Source: Sulfurovum sp.
GTDB lineage: Bacteria; Campylobacterota; Campylobacteria; Campylobacterales; Sulfurovaceae
Direction: 5' to 3'
Assembly: GCA_027019175.1 (NCBI GenBank)
Contig: JALUXB010000054.1
Span: 1 to 42,925, forward strand
Length of the DNA stretch: 42,925 bases
In this document: piece by piece, positions 31,006-39,130 of the stretch
How the letters are laid out: every line of letters begins with the position of its first letter
How positions within the stretch are numbered: the first letter of the stretch is position 1
The notes under the pieces: generated by a model
What the model saw: only the letters and a program-made list of their open reading frames with translations
Databases searched by the model: none
Told to the model about the DNA's origin: nothing
Translations under genes and position numbers: made by a program

Positions 31006-31616
31006 CTCACTTCCTTCAAAATAAAATCCAAATGCTCAAAATAGCGCTCTTTCAAATTGCTGAACTCCGGGCACTTTATCAAAAGTGGTGTTGCAAAACA
31101 GGTATTAAAAAGTGCCGTATAGATAAAATCCTGTTTCTTTGGTGTAAGGTTGAGTTTTGAGAGTAAAGGTTTGACGATATTGGGGAATCCGCCCACTTCA
31201 TAGGGGACATCTTGTCCAAAACGCAGTATGCGTTCAGCCCTGCTTATGGGTATATCTTTTTTGGACATCCCGTACAGTGCCATAGAAGCGACTATCTCCA
31301 TAAAAAGATTGGGGTTTTTTTCTATCGTTTTAGCCGTCTCTTCAAAAATACGATAAATAGCCTCCAAAGGTTCAAGTCCTTCTATATGCATCTGCATCTC
31401 CAGACTCCAAAGCTCTATAAAATAAATCAGCACCTCTTTTTTGCTTCCAAAGTAGTTGAAAAAGGTCATCTCCGATATCTCAAGCTCTTTTGCTACCTCT
31501 TTGACTGATATATCTGCCAAGGTTTTTGTTTTGAGATTTTCATCAAAAGTGTCGAGAATTTTGAGTTTGAGTGTGGCTTGTTTTTTCTCTCTTAGTGAGA
31601 GAGTGTTGATTGGCAT
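31002..31616 (-). CDS. TetR family regulator
   Basis: This 204-residue protein has an N-terminal TetR DNA-binding domain (residues about 10-58: KILDTFDENLKTKTLADISVKEVAKELEISEMTFFNYFGSKKEV) and a helical ligand domain without clear family features. It is the first gene of a three-gene operon with the membrane protein and the STAS-like protein. AGGA precedes the ATG at about eight bases. The region upstream carries inverted repeats that may be its operator, so autoregulation is plausible. Confidence 0.9.
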   Translation of the reverse strand: MPINTLSLREKKQATLKLKILDTFDENLKTKTLADISVKEVAKELEISEMTFFNYFGSKKEVLIYFIELWSLEMQMHIEGLEPLEAIYRIFEETAKTIEKNPNLFMEIVASMALYGMSKKDIPISRAERILRFGQDVPYEVGGFPNIVKPLLSKLNLTPKKQDFIYTALFNTCFATPLLIKCPEFSNLKERYFEHLDFILKEVR

Positions 31617-31625
31617 GATAGTGTC

Positions 31626-31661
31626 CTAAAATTTAGATATATAAAATATTTTAGTATACTA
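31626..31661 (-). promoter_or_regulatory. Candidate operator/promoter of the TetR operon
   Basis: CTAAAAT (31626-31632) and ATTTTAG (31648-31654) are inverted, and TAGTATACTA (31652-31661) is a perfect 10-bp palindrome. The whole stretch is AT-rich and lies 10-45 bases upstream of the ATG at 31616, where a promoter and operator would be expected. Confidence 0.45.
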
Positions 31662-31756
31662 TAATAATTTTACTTAACCTATCTCGCCCTCCAAATATTT
31701 TACACATTTTCCAGACAACTTCACATGATCATTCGATAGATGCATACCAGAAAATC

Positions 31757-34012
31757 TCAATTTTTATTCCCGTAAAACAGACTCAACAGTGCCGGTAACA
31801 GCAAAAGATCAAGCAAAAGTGCAATATTGAGTGCTATGACCGTTACAATGGCAAAATTGACATTGGGGATAAAACTGCTTACGCCAAATACCGTAAAAGT
31901 CAGTGAGAGAATGAGTGTGGTAAGGATCATGGCATTTCCGCTGTGGCTGATGACGTAGTCGATGCTCTTGTCAAAAGGTTTTTCTTTGATAGCATCAAAA
32001 AATTTGCTGAAAAAATGTATGGTATCATCGACGGCAATACCAAGAATAACCGCTGCTGAAATAGCAACGCCTATATCGATAGGGATATTTAAATAGCCCA
32101 TGACCCCGGCAACCAGAAGCAACGGTGCGACATTTGGCAGCACAAACAGCAAGAGCATCTTTAGGTTTCGGTAGATTAAAAACATCGCCGCCATCACAAT
32201 GAGCAGGGTGGAGGCGATGGAGACAATCAGTGTGTCTGTTACACTGCTTTGCATATAGGCAAAGATGGCAGTCTGTCCCTGTACGTCGGCTGCATAAGGT
32301 GCATGTGCGTGCCACCACTCTTTGATCCATGCTATCATTTCCAGATCTTTGGAAGTGTCCTGTATATTGGTGTTGAGTGTCAGTCTAAGATAGCGTTCAT
32401 TGGTATCGACCTGATCGTTTATCTCCATACCCTGCGGCAGGCTCATAGAGTAGAGCAGCAGGTATTGTGCCACAAGATTTTTCTCATCAGGCAGCGGGGT
32501 AGGGGCATTGGGGTTTAAAACCTTTTGCATCCTCATAATAATATCTTTGAGGGATATACTGAATCGCACTGTAGGATACCGTGTTTTTAATGCCTTTTCA
32601 AAAGCGATGATCTGTGTAAGAAATATCGGATCTTTGATGCCTTCTTTTTTGGAGGAATCGATGATTACCTCATACACCATCGGTCCTGTGATATGCTTTT
32701 CGATGAAATCACTTCCGCTACGTACCACGGTGTTTGGCGAAAAGTATTTGATGCTGTTGCTGTCAACCTTGGTATGGCTCAGTCCATACCCGGCAATGAG
32801 AAAGAGCCCTGTAAAAAAGAGAATGATCTTTTTATCATGCCTTTTGATGAAAGTACCATAGCCTTTTATATGGGAGAGATCCAAAAAATGTACCGGTTTG
32901 ACGGACTGTTCTTCTTTGCGTGTCAGCAAGATTGCCGGTGCCAGTGTAACACTCAGTACAAAGGCAATGAGTGCACCGCTGGTGATGGCAAGTCCGAGGG
33001 TGGCAATGGGTTCTATGGCGCTTAGCCCCAGTGTGGCAAAGCCTGTTGCGGTGGTAAAAGAGGTCATGGCGATAGGAAGAAAGTTCTTTTGCAGTGCTAC
33101 CGTAACCGCTTCTTTGTTTTTAAGTCCCTGTTTTCTGTAATAGACCCATGCCAAAAAAAGGTGCATGGCATCGGCAATGGCAATTGCCGAAATAAAAGAG
33201 GGTATGTTAACGGTAAAGTTGTTGAGCTTATAGCCCAAAAGCATCTGTATACTCAAAACAATCAAAAATGTAAACACAATCACTGCGGATGGTACAATAA
33301 CCCCCATCACATCTCTAAAAAGCAGCCACAGCATGAGTACGACAATGATGACCGCCAAAGGCATCAGCAAGAACGCATCATGCTGGGAGACTGTTACAAG
33401 CGAGGCGGTAATAGCAGGAACACCGGAGAGGTAGAAGTGGTAACCTGTCTCTTTTTGGGTCTGCTTTAGGATCTGTTGAAGTTCTTTCATCACGGCTATA
33501 TTGACTGCCTCTTTGCTTCCCTGACGGGAAGAGAGTTTCACGGCAATAAGTGTGGTTTTCCCATCTTTGCTGATGAGGTGATTGACAATCAGCGAATCCT
33601 TTAGTGCCAACGCTTTTTTTTCCGGCAGTGCAACCGTATCTTCGATGAAATCCTCTACGATAATATCATCCTCTTCACTGCGTATATATTGGTAGTTTGT
33701 GAGTGAATCTACCTTTTGAACACCTTTGATCTTTTTAAATTCACGTGTTAGTTTCAATATGGTCTGAATCGGCTTTGGTCTAAAGATACCCTCTTTGTCT
33801 TCAAAGGAGACGACAAAGGTGTCGTCTCCTCCAAAGGTGTCTCTAAAGGCATCGTAAGAGGTAATGATCTTGGAGTCGGCATCGAACCAGATGCGGTAAC
33901 TTCCCTCATAGGCGATATTTTTCAGTGAATAGGAGAGCAGAAGTGTTACAAGGGTAACTGCCCATATCAGCCTGTATTTGTTTCTGTCTAAAAAATTGAT
34001 ATAGCTTTGCAT
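31757..34012 (-). CDS. RND/MMPL-type export permease
   Basis: This 751-residue inner-membrane protein has the RND layout: one helix near the N-terminus (residues about 13-30), a periplasmic domain of about 170 residues, helices 2-6 (FLLMPLAVIIVVLMLWLLF onward), a second half starting with a helix near 395, a second periplasmic domain and helices 8-12 to the end. It is of the MMPL/patched type (SSD-like; ISAIAIADAMHLFLAW, and ILGIAVDDTIHFFSKF with charged residues in helix 4/10). It is shorter than AcrB, as is usual for this group, which moves lipids or hopanoids rather than drugs. AGGAG precedes its ATG, eight bases after the beta-barrel gene. It is the last gene of the operon that begins at 35939. 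Confidence 0.9.
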   Translation of the reverse strand: MQSYINFLDRNKYRLIWAVTLVTLLLSYSLKNIAYEGSYRIWFDADSKIITSYDAFRDTFGGDDTFVVSFEDKEGIFRPKPIQTILKLTREFKKIKGVQKVDSLTNYQYIRSEEDDIIVEDFIEDTVALPEKKALALKDSLIVNHLISKDGKTTLIAVKLSSRQGSKEAVNIAVMKELQQILKQTQKETGYHFYLSGVPAITASLVTVSQHDAFLLMPLAVIIVVLMLWLLFRDVMGVIVPSAVIVFTFLIVLSIQMLLGYKLNNFTVNIPSFISAIAIADAMHLFLAWVYYRKQGLKNKEAVTVALQKNFLPIAMTSFTTATGFATLGLSAIEPIATLGLAITSGALIAFVLSVTLAPAILLTRKEEQSVKPVHFLDLSHIKGYGTFIKRHDKKIILFFTGLFLIAGYGLSHTKVDSNSIKYFSPNTVVRSGSDFIEKHITGPMVYEVIIDSSKKEGIKDPIFLTQIIAFEKALKTRYPTVRFSISLKDIIMRMQKVLNPNAPTPLPDEKNLVAQYLLLYSMSLPQGMEINDQVDTNERYLRLTLNTNIQDTSKDLEMIAWIKEWWHAHAPYAADVQGQTAIFAYMQSSVTDTLIVSIASTLLIVMAAMFLIYRNLKMLLLFVLPNVAPLLLVAGVMGYLNIPIDIGVAISAAVILGIAVDDTIHFFSKFFDAIKEKPFDKSIDYVISHSGNAMILTTLILSLTFTVFGVSSFIPNVNFAIVTVIALNIALLLDLLLLPALLSLFYGNKN

Positions 34013-34020
34013 AGAGTCTC

Positions 34021-35193
34021 CTAAAATGTATAACGTATTCCGAACTGTATCCGGGTATGATCTTTAAATGTAGACAAGAGTGTATGGTTTGACGGCAGTA
34101 TATGCAGCCACTGCGCATGCAGTACAAAACGATCAAGCAGTCTTGTTTTAGCTTCGATTTTAAAGACTTTTTCACGGTTGCCGATATCATAAAGCATGCC
34201 TGCTCTGACTTCACTGCTTTGGGTATCGTTGAAATTGAGTTTTGCCGCCAGAAAGAGGTCATCATTGTAGATTTCCGATATATCTACATTTTTAACCTTT
34301 GTACTCTCCTTGTATACGTAGCGGTAGTATTCGGCATAAAGGGTAACATCTGTGTCGGCTATGTCATAGAGACTCTTTTCTGCCCCTATACCAAACTGCC
34401 AATAGTCGCTCATCGGAGCATAATCGATAACATGTGTGTAGCTTGCTTCTGCTTTAAAGAGCATATCGTCATAGACAATGTGGGACAAAAAGAGTGCTTT
34501 GTTCACCCTGTAGGCATATTGCGCCAGTTCCTGTCCGTAGGCTACAGGTATAAAGTTGCGTTTGTTGTCATACCCGTGCCACACAATAAGACGGCTCTCG
34601 CTCTCCACAACCTTCTCACTGCTCACGGTATAGCTGACATACACTGTAGGTGTGTATCGCTCTTCCTGAAGTTTGAGAGAAGTGCTGTACGGTAGAGGCA
34701 GTGGATAGTAGGGGGTATGTGCATCTGAAAGCGCAAGGTTTTCTTCGTAGAACTTTATCCCCGCTTCAAGCACATCGTCTCCAAAATAGCGGCTGAGTGC
34801 AGCCGACCAGCTTCCAAGTTTGGCACTTTTGTCAAAGGGGTCGAGAAGATAGTTTTTTGGGTTGAAGACATCTGTAATATTGTACCCTTCCAGTTCACCC
34901 CAGTAGACAATCCGTTTTCCTATTTCAAACCGGTACTCTCCCATACTTTTTGATGCATAAAGTTCATTTAGGTAAAGGTATCTTCTCTCTTTATAACGAT
35001 CACTGTAAAGGTAAATAAGACTCATTTTTCCATCGAAAAAACTGCTATGTTGGCTAAGTTCAATATCACCGCTTACCTCTGTTTGATCTCCTGAGTGTGA
35101 ATAGCCTGTATGTGTTACATCCACCGTGCTTTTTAACTCAACTGCCCCAAGGTGCGAAAGAGCAAGCAGTATCGACAAGACAGCCCGGTTCAT
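34021..35193 (-). CDS. Outer-membrane beta-barrel protein (DUF1302-like)
   Basis: This 390-residue protein has a signal peptide (AVLSILLALSHLGA-VE) and regular amphipathic strands with aromatic belts, and it ends in IRYTF with terminal Phe, the outer-membrane assembly signal. The block IGKRIVYWGELEGYNITDVFNPKNYLL resembles the W-G-x-x-x-x-x-x-x-D-x-x-N-P motif of DUF1302-type barrels that accompany RND lipid exporters. The ATG overlaps the TGA of the LolA-like gene. It is probably the outer-membrane part of the export path made by its neighbours. Confidence 0.82.
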   Translation of the reverse strand: MNRAVLSILLALSHLGAVELKSTVDVTHTGYSHSGDQTEVSGDIELSQHSSFFDGKMSLIYLYSDRYKERRYLYLNELYASKSMGEYRFEIGKRIVYWGELEGYNITDVFNPKNYLLDPFDKSAKLGSWSAALSRYFGDDVLEAGIKFYEENLALSDAHTPYYPLPLPYSTSLKLQEERYTPTVYVSYTVSSEKVVESESRLIVWHGYDNKRNFIPVAYGQELAQYAYRVNKALFLSHIVYDDMLFKAEASYTHVIDYAPMSDYWQFGIGAEKSLYDIADTDVTLYAEYYRYVYKESTKVKNVDISEIYNDDLFLAAKLNFNDTQSSEVRAGMLYDIGNREKVFKIEAKTRLLDRFVLHAQWLHILPSNHTLLSTFKDHTRIQFGIRYTF

Positions 35194-35939
35194 TGTAAAA
35201 TTCTTTTTGAAAAGTCACTGTCTGACAAGTGAGCATGTATCGTGTCTTTGTTCCAAATAAGCAATGTGCTTTTGCCGTTTTGTACATTGCTCATCTTCAT
35301 TTTGACAATGCGGTCGATACCGTCTATCTTTCTATATTTCAAAAAGGTTGCCTTTTTGAGCAATCTTCCGTTTTTGTCATAATATTCGCCAAATTGTGCA
35401 AGATAGGTTTTGGGGTCGATATAGACAACCTGTTTTGAATACCCACTGTGCTTGTCTTTGGGAATGCGTACAATTTTCAGGTAGCTTTTCCCGTGGATAG
35501 TGACTTTTTTGGCTTCTCCTTGATAGCGGTAGTTTTGGTAGTTTTGTGAGGCAATGTCTTCATAGCTGAATTCACTTGCCATAAAAGAGCCCGATTTGTT
35601 CCTCGAACTGATGCGCTTTACCCGTTTGAGTGCCGGCAAATAGAGCCACTGTTTGTCATCTTTGCCGATCTGCTCATAACTTAAAAGTTTTGTATCTTTA
35701 ATATCCATCGGGTAGAGAAAGACAATGAGCGACTTGTCGCCATGACTGCCTTCAAGTTTTAAAATACGCATTTTGCGCGTGTTTGTGGCGCCTTGTGCAT
35801 TTTTAAGTATCATGGTTGTCTCGGAAATACTGCTTTGGTACCCCGATACTTTTTCAAATGAACGTTTGGCAACCTCTTGTGCACTTTGTGCCATGAGTAG
35901 TGTCCCCATGAGCATTAGAACTATCCCTGTTCGTTTCAT
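35190..35939 (-). CDS. LolA-like outer-membrane lipoprotein-sorting family protein
   Basis: This 249-residue exported protein has a signal peptide (RTGIVLMLMGTLLMAQSA) and the fold of the LolA-like family that often accompanies MMPL permeases: WLYLPALKRVKRISSRNKSGSFMASEFSYEDI and KVTIHGKSYLKIVRIPKDKH are characteristic, as is VVYIDPKTYLAQFGEYYDKNGRLLKKATFLKY. The concave barrel of such proteins carries lipids across the periplasm. The ATG at 35939 follows AAGGAG; an earlier ATG at 35978 would lie in the operator and is rejected. It is the first gene of the export operon, divergent from a TetR gene. Confidence 0.88.
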   Translation of the reverse strand: MKRTGIVLMLMGTLLMAQSAQEVAKRSFEKVSGYQSSISETTMILKNAQGATNTRKMRILKLEGSHGDKSLIVFLYPMDIKDTKLLSYEQIGKDDKQWLYLPALKRVKRISSRNKSGSFMASEFSYEDIASQNYQNYRYQGEAKKVTIHGKSYLKIVRIPKDKHSGYSKQVVYIDPKTYLAQFGEYYDKNGRLLKKATFLKYRKIDGIDRIVKMKMSNVQNGKSTLLIWNKDTIHAHLSDSDFSKRILQ

Positions 35940-35962
35940 TTTAGACTCCTTATCGGTAGATG

Positions 35963-36006
35963 TGAACAATGTTAACATACGCTTTCTTAAATGTAAACAT
36001 TGTTCA
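35963..36006. promoter_or_regulatory. Paired palindromic operator between the export operon and tetR
   Basis: TGAACAATGTTAACA (35963-35977) and TGTAAACATTGTTCA (35992-36006) are inverted copies with one mismatch in 15. Each also contains its own small palindrome AACA-N-TGTT. The pair lies in the 92-base gap between the divergent start codons, as expected for a TetR regulator controlling both its own gene and the export operon. Confidence 0.78.
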
Positions 36007-36019
36007 TATAAAAATATGC

Positions 36020-36025
36020 TATGAT
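36020..36025 (+). promoter_or_regulatory. -10 element of the second leaderless tetR gene
   Basis: TATGAT stands six bases before the ATG at 36032 and no Shine-Dalgarno site exists between them, the same geometry as at 27495. Confidence 0.5.
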
Positions 36026-36031
36026 TTTGCT

Positions 36032-36682
36032 ATGAAAAAAGATGAATACCACCATGGAAACCTCAAAGAAGAGTCGCTCAAGATCGCCTTTGATTTTATT
36101 CGTAAGCATGATGTTGAGGAACTCACGCTAAAAGTGCTTTCCGATGCCACTGGTACCTCACGTTCTGCGATTTACCGGCATTTCAAATCCAAAGATGCAC
36201 TCATAGAAACAATGATCGTTGCGGGGTTTGAAGATTTTGATGCCGTACTTTCGCCGCTGTTGCTTGAGCAAAGCAGACCACTTGTCGAGCGGTTTTACGA
36301 CAGTGGAAAAGCCTACATCGACTATGCCAGAGCCAATCCCAGTCTCTACCGGTTACTGTTTGGTAAAAAATATGCCCATATCCGGGAAGAGATTATGACG
36401 CTTGGGGATGAGTGTAGCGGTTTTGGTGCCTTGAAAAAAACCATTGAGGAGGGGCAGCAGAGCGGTCTGCTTAAAAAAGCAGACAGTTTCACCCAGGCAG
36501 TTGTCGTCTGGTCATCCCTGCATGGATTGGCATCCATTACCATAGACGGCTTTATGGATGTAGAGTCGCATTATGAAACTTACTATGATGCGATGTTTGA
36601 AAGCATGCTTGCAGGACTGGTCAGCAAGAAGATCAAAGCATTGTCTGTCTTGCCGTTTACAGAGGGGTTGATGGGGGGTTAA
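36032..36682 (+). CDS. TetR family regulator of the export operon
   Basis: This 216-residue protein has a TetR DNA-binding domain at residues about 8-55 (HHGNLKEESLKIAFDFIRKH, ATGTSRSAIYRHFKSKDALIE) and a C-terminal domain of the TetR_C_33/WHG kind (PSLYRLLFGKKYAH, WSSLHGLASITIDGFM). The ATG at 36032 is chosen because the HHGNLKE start is typical; a longer reading from 35969 runs through the operator. It is divergent from the LolA-like/beta-barrel/RND operon, which it most likely represses. The ligand may be a lipid or amphiphile, which is inferred. Confidence 0.9.
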   Translation: MKKDEYHHGNLKEESLKIAFDFIRKHDVEELTLKVLSDATGTSRSAIYRHFKSKDALIETMIVAGFEDFDAVLSPLLLEQSRPLVERFYDSGKAYIDYARANPSLYRLLFGKKYAHIREEIMTLGDECSGFGALKKTIEEGQQSGLLKKADSFTQAVVVWSSLHGLASITIDGFMDVESHYETYYDAMFESMLAGLVSKKIKALSVLPFTEGLMGG

Positions 36683-36693
36683 GGAGTAAAGGC

Positions 36694-37311
36694 TCAAGAC
36701 TTTTTAAGAATTTTTACCACTTTTTGTTTGCGCATTATTCTCACAGTTTCTATATCTATAGGCGTTCCCCGTTTCAGCAGATTCTCCACAATCATCTCAA
36801 ACCGTTCATCACTCAAATGCTGACCAAACTTGAACTTGCAACTGATATGCTGTATCGCTATTTTCACAACGGCGGTTGTTTTGATGGGTGTGTCGTAGGC
36901 GTTGTCGCTAAAAGGTTTGTAGCCGCCCTTGGGTTGGAGCTTTTGCATCAGGGCTTCAAAGACCTTCGCTTTTTCATCACGTCCTTCTACTACTGACGCT
37001 GCACCGTTGATGCTGACCGATTTAAAAAACTGTGTGGCAGGGCATGCTAACCCATCGGTACTTGAAAAGTCAGAGTCGATCAGCGCGTAGTTTTCTACAA
37101 CCGAAAAAGAGACGGTGGGGTTTTGTGCAAGCATCTTCATCTTTTTGTTTTTGCGTGCACCGTGAAAGTAAAGCGCATCGCCAATGCGTACGAAGTTGAC
37201 CGGCACGGCGTAGGGTGTATCGCCGATGCTCAGTGCCAAGGTGCCGTGTTCGGCATTGTCCAAAACGTCGTAGATGATAGCCTTTTCCGTAATTTCAAAA
37301 TGTGGGTTCAT
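36694..37311 (-). CDS. Pyridoxamine 5'-phosphate oxidase-like flavoprotein (NimA type)
   Basis: This 205-residue protein is a split-barrel flavin-binding protein: GTLALSIGDTPYAVPVNFVRIGDALYFHGARKNKKMKMLAQNPTVSFSVV-type strands give the FMN-binding core, with the conserved GA-x-x-NKK-x-x-M block. An ATQFFKSVSINGAASVVE strand pair follows. NimA-like members reduce nitro compounds or bind haem. AGGAG precedes the ATG. It converges on the tetR gene, 11 bases away, and is separated from the nitroreductase behind it by a MITE-like element. Confidence 0.85.
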   Translation of the reverse strand: MNPHFEITEKAIIYDVLDNAEHGTLALSIGDTPYAVPVNFVRIGDALYFHGARKNKKMKMLAQNPTVSFSVVENYALIDSDFSSTDGLACPATQFFKSVSINGAASVVEGRDEKAKVFEALMQKLQPKGGYKPFSDNAYDTPIKTTAVVKIAIQHISCKFKFGQHLSDERFEMIVENLLKRGTPIDIETVRIMRKQKVVKILKKS

Positions 37312-37321
37312 ACATGCTCCT

Positions 37322-37395
37322 GTAGGGTGTTGTCCCCTGACAACACGCTGATATAATAAAAAACGATTTGGTGTCGTAAGGGGACAACACCCTAC
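37322..37395. repeat. MITE-like element with 17-bp perfect terminal inverted repeats
   Basis: GTAGGGTGTTGTCCCCT (37322-37338) is exactly inverted at 37379-37395. The left end can also fold by itself: GTGTTGTC (37327-37334) pairs with GACAACAC (37339-37346). A TATAAT lies in the middle. The 74-bp element has no coding capacity, as expected for a miniature mobile element or an mRNA hairpin module. Confidence 0.8.
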
Positions 37396-37428
37396 GATTT
37401 TTGTGCTATTAGATATATAAAAAACAGA

Positions 37429-38061
37429 TCAGTCGATAAACGCCACCACCTCTTCAAAGGGCAGCCGTATCTGCTCGCATTGCGGGTTGACCCGGTAGCC
37501 GAATGCTGCCATGACGGCAACCTGATACTGTGTGGTATCGATCTCAAGCAGGGCTTCTACCTTCTCCTTTTCAAACCCTTCGATGGGGCATGAGTCTATC
37601 TTTTCATACGCAGCAGCGGTCATCATGTTCGCAAGGGCGATATAGGTCTGTCTTGCCGTCCAGCAGTAGGTCTTCTCGTCAGTCGAGAACGTGTCGGCAA
37701 GAAAGTTTCCGTAGAGGTCAATGTATGCATCAATCTTTTCAGGCGGCAGCGGGCGTCTGGCAAACCGTTTTTGCGGAATCCCGCTTTGGGGTCGGACACT
37801 CTCAATGGCTGCCAATATGATAACCAGATGTGAACAGGTGGTGATCTGCGGCTGATTCCAGCACAGCGGTCTGAGTTTTTCTTTGAGCGCATCGTTGCTT
37901 ACGACCAGAAACTTCCACGGCTCCATTCCAAAAGAAGATGGGGAGGTACGTCCCGCTTCGAGGATGTAGTGCATGGTCTCATCAGGTATGGTTTTGGTAT
38001 CATCAAACAGTTTGCAGGCGTGTCGAAACTGCATCGCTTCTGTAAATTTATTTTTAAGCAT
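37429..38061 (-). CDS. Nitroreductase family NAD(P)H-dependent flavoenzyme
   Basis: This 210-residue protein is of the NfsB/YdgI type: the opening RHACKLFDD, the FMN-binding segment EAGRTSPSSFGMEPWKFLVVSND, and the C-terminal ALANMMTAAAYEKIDSCPIEGFE and QYQVAVMAAFGYRVN blocks are all present. It reduces nitroaromatics, quinones or enones with NAD(P)H. The ATG at 38061 follows AAGGAG; a longer form from 38100 has no site. Length is normal for the family (about 200-220). Confidence 0.92.
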   Translation of the reverse strand: MLKNKFTEAMQFRHACKLFDDTKTIPDETMHYILEAGRTSPSSFGMEPWKFLVVSNDALKEKLRPLCWNQPQITTCSHLVIILAAIESVRPQSGIPQKRFARRPLPPEKIDAYIDLYGNFLADTFSTDEKTYCWTARQTYIALANMMTAAAYEKIDSCPIEGFEKEKVEALLEIDTTQYQVAVMAAFGYRVNPQCEQIRLPFEEVVAFID

Positions 38062-38151
38062 TGGAGCTCCTTTTGTGCTGTCTGTGAAAGGATAACCCAA
38101 AAGAGGTTAAAGCATTTCAATATTAGATTTGATATTATATGCTATTGATTC

Positions 38152-38244
38152 ATGGACCAAACAATAAAATACGATTGGCGGGATTCCCTGAAAGAGCGGA
38201 ACACCCGATTTGATTTTGAATTAAACATGAAAGGCAGATCATAA
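38152..38244 (+). CDS. 30-residue small ORF coupled to the methyltransferase-like gene
   Basis: ATG at 38152, TAA at 38242-38244; the TAA overlaps the ATG of the next gene (TAATG). The peptide is hydrophilic and highly charged (start MDQTIKYDWRDSLKER). A -10-like TATGCT at 38138-38143 lies eight bases upstream, so the message may have almost no leader. It may encode a small protein or a leader peptide that couples translation. No homologue is known to me. Confidence 0.45.
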   Translation: MDQTIKYDWRDSLKERNTRFDFELNMKGRS

Positions 38245-38924
38245 TGACACTTGAAAACATCATCCCCTGGGGACGCAGCAAGAAAGAGTATATGGAGATG
38301 TTCAATCTTACCAAGGAGGATGTGACAAGCAAGCGCATTCTCGGCTGCGGTGATGGCCCGAGCAGTTTCAATACCGAAGTGGACTATGACGATGGGCAGG
38401 TGGTTTCCATCGATCCGCTCTATGCCTACACAAAAAAAGAGATCATGCAGCGTATCGATGAGGTGGCTGAGGATGTGATGGTGCAGGTGAAGGCCAATGC
38501 TGACAGCTTTGTCTGGAAGAACATCCCTGATGTGGAGTCGCTGGAGCATATGCGTATCGAAGCGATGATGGAGTTTCTGATGGATTACGAGGATGGTTTG
38601 GAGGAGGGACGCTATATCGCTGCGGAGCTTCCGAACCTCCCTTTTGAAGACAGCAGTTTCAATCTGGCGCTCAGTTCGCACCTGCTCTTTCTCTACAGTG
38701 ACCATCTTGATGAAGCCTTTCACAAGGCGGCTATTGAGGAGATGCTGAGGGTGGCAGATGAGGTACGCATCTTTCCGCTTTTGACACTGGAGAACGAACT
38801 TTCGCCCCATGTTGAACCTGTGAAGCGTCACCTTGCGTCCAAAGGATATACCGTTACGATTGAAAAGAGTGGATATGAGTTCCAAAAGGGTGGTGATGAA
38901 ATGATGCGTATTGTCCGAAACTGA
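38244..38924 (+). CDS. SAM-dependent methyltransferase-like protein
   Basis: This 226-residue protein shows a Rossmann-type methyltransferase start: RILGCGDGPSSFNTEV is motif I, VVSIDPLYAYTKKEI the acidic strand-2 end, and LPFEDSSFNLALSSHLLFLYS motif IV/post-IV. A 70-residue acidic helical insert lies between strands 2 and 4. The C-terminus (VADEVRIFPLLTLENELS) also fits the fold. The substrate is unknown. It begins inside the stop of the small ORF and is followed ten bases later by the first of two small orphan genes. Confidence 0.75.
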   Translation: MTLENIIPWGRSKKEYMEMFNLTKEDVTSKRILGCGDGPSSFNTEVDYDDGQVVSIDPLYAYTKKEIMQRIDEVAEDVMVQVKANADSFVWKNIPDVESLEHMRIEAMMEFLMDYEDGLEEGRYIAAELPNLPFEDSSFNLALSSHLLFLYSDHLDEAFHKAAIEEMLRVADEVRIFPLLTLENELSPHVEPVKRHLASKGYTVTIEKSGYEFQKGGDEMMRIVRN

Positions 38925-38934
38925 GGAAGTGATG

Positions 38935-39129
38935 ATGCAACTGCCGGAACCATACACTGAAAATGGATTGATACCCGATGAGCTTTCCGATTTCAAGCAT
39001 GTAAAAGCGATACTGGAAAATCCCGGTTTTTCCATGAAAGTTGCCAGATACATCGGCAAGCCGATTGCGTTTGCCATAGACAAGATAGACTCCGAGAGCA
39101 TCCGCCGTGCAACCTCTGAAGGGGCGTAA
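38935..39129 (+). CDS. Small conserved-looking protein, possibly a truncated EcsC-type N-terminus
   Basis: ATG at 38935 (or 38932) behind AGGAAG. The 64-residue protein is mainly helical: LPEPYTENGLIPDELSDF, KHVKAILENPGFSMKVARYI, GKPIAFAIDKIDSES. The segment IGKPIAFAIDKI followed by I-R-R-A-T recalls the N-terminus of EcsC-family proteins, which continue for another 150 residues or more; here a TAA comes at once. It may be a shortened derivative or an independent small protein. The next gene starts one base after the stop. Confidence 0.5.
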   Translation: MQLPEPYTENGLIPDELSDFKHVKAILENPGFSMKVARYIGKPIAFAIDKIDSESIRRATSEGA

Positions 39130-39130
39130 G

